From assembly GCF_002019695.1 (NCBI RefSeq), contig NZ_KV917376.1, forward strand, positions 2,534,670 through 2,598,669: a stretch of 64,000 bases of DNA, given 5' to 3'. Both the position numbers and the translations under genes were made by a program. Position 1 is the first letter of the stretch, and each line of letters opens with the position of its first letter. The DNA comes from Evansella clarkii (GTDB lineage: Bacteria; Bacillota; Bacilli; Bacillales; Salisediminibacteriaceae). Shown here in pieces: positions 63,784 through 64,000 of the stretch. The notes below the pieces were generated by a model, which was given only the letters and a program-made list of their open reading frames with translations, ran no database searches and had not been told where the DNA came from.

Positions 63784-64000
63784 TTAATAGACTAATTCAT
63801 TTTTTACTCTTGAATAAAACTTCTTTGATTCCTGTCCTGGCTGGTAATGTACGACAAAATAATATTCCCCTTTTATAAGCTCTCTGTCGGTTATCCAGGC
63901 AGAAGCATCAATGGAAAGTTCTTCTGCAATAATGTTTTTCATGAGACTTTTTCGATTCTGGCTATCCGCACCGGGAATAACTTCTTCTATAGTCAGGCTG
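63784..64000 (-). CDS. hypothetical protein, C-terminal part
   Basis: The last 71 residues of a minus-strand gene whose start is beyond the window (SLTIEEVIPGAD...). The visible part ends ...YYFVVHYQPGQESKKFYSRVKNELVY. It has no recognisable motif; codon pattern and uninterrupted frame suggest a real gene. Confidence 0.6.
   Translation of the reverse strand, partial: SLTIEEVIPGADSQNRKSLMKNIIAEELSIDASAWITDRELIKGEYYFVVHYQPGQESKKFYSRVKNELVY

Overview
The window looks like chromosome of a spore-forming member of the Bacillaceae. The evidence is the gene order spoIIB-maf-radC-mreBCD-minCD-spoIVFA-spoIVFB-(rng)-rplU-prp-rpmA, known from Bacillus subtilis, together with strong AGGAGG ribosome binding sites, frequent GTG/TTG starts and clusters of tiny YrzI and YjcZ family sporulation-type proteins. 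Several proteins carry long Asp/Glu-rich tails, which suggests a salt- or alkali-adapted relative (inference only).

Layout. 1-2.4 kb: end of a GGDEF diguanylate cyclase, a small membrane protein and a VanW-like protein. 2.5-13 kb: a type IV pilus locus at the position where B. subtilis carries comC. It holds three minor pilins on the minus strand, then pilB, pilT, pilC, a major pilin, the prepilin peptidase and pilM/N/O-like genes. The pilin leader contains a sequence I recognise as a class II cyclic di-GMP riboswitch. 13-30.5 kb: the conserved sporulation/cell-shape/division block, interrupted relative to B. subtilis by an aspartase gene, a katG gene with a PerR-type box and a DoxX gene with a CATGTGAA-N4-TTCACATG palindrome. 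30.6-32.5 kb: an MBL-fold hydrolase and a NERD protein with 21-bp-period repeat arrays at each end. 32.9-37.5 kb: pstSCAB-phoU behind a textbook Pho box. 37.5-43 kb: small sporulation-type proteins (four tandem YrzI paralogues, four YjcZ paralogues, Hsp20, YppG-like), with several dispersed repeats. 43-53.7 kb: a chemoreceptor, alanine dehydrogenase, a PAS-GGDEF-EAL protein behind a second cyclic di-GMP-II riboswitch fused to a terminator, BdbC and a thioredoxin, isoaspartyl dipeptidase, a methyltransferase and a lipoprotein. 53.7-57.8 kb: repeat elements in inverted orientation around a group of small genes (YvrJ, DUF2922, DUF1659, pterin dehydratase). 57-64 kb: redox and membrane genes including CcdA, a redoxin and a YtkA-like lipoprotein, then an RsbR-like PAS-STAS protein, a triplicated 185-bp repeat and an EamA transporter.

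Two observations stand out. First, the PCYCGC-family lipoprotein at about 57 kb has an in-frame UGA exactly where relatives have the first cysteine of an HGxxCGxC motif. The frame continues for 47 well-conserved codons, and a small hairpin with a G in its loop lies 16 nt downstream of the UGA, as expected of a bacterial SECIS. This is a candidate selenoprotein. Second, cyclic di-GMP signalling appears wired into type IV pili here: a partial diguanylate cyclase at the edge, a cyclic di-GMP-II riboswitch in front of the major pilin, and another in front of a GGDEF-EAL protein. A roughly 150-bp structured repeat (four copies) and a coding-like repeat family with a 33-bp tandem array are further undescribed elements.
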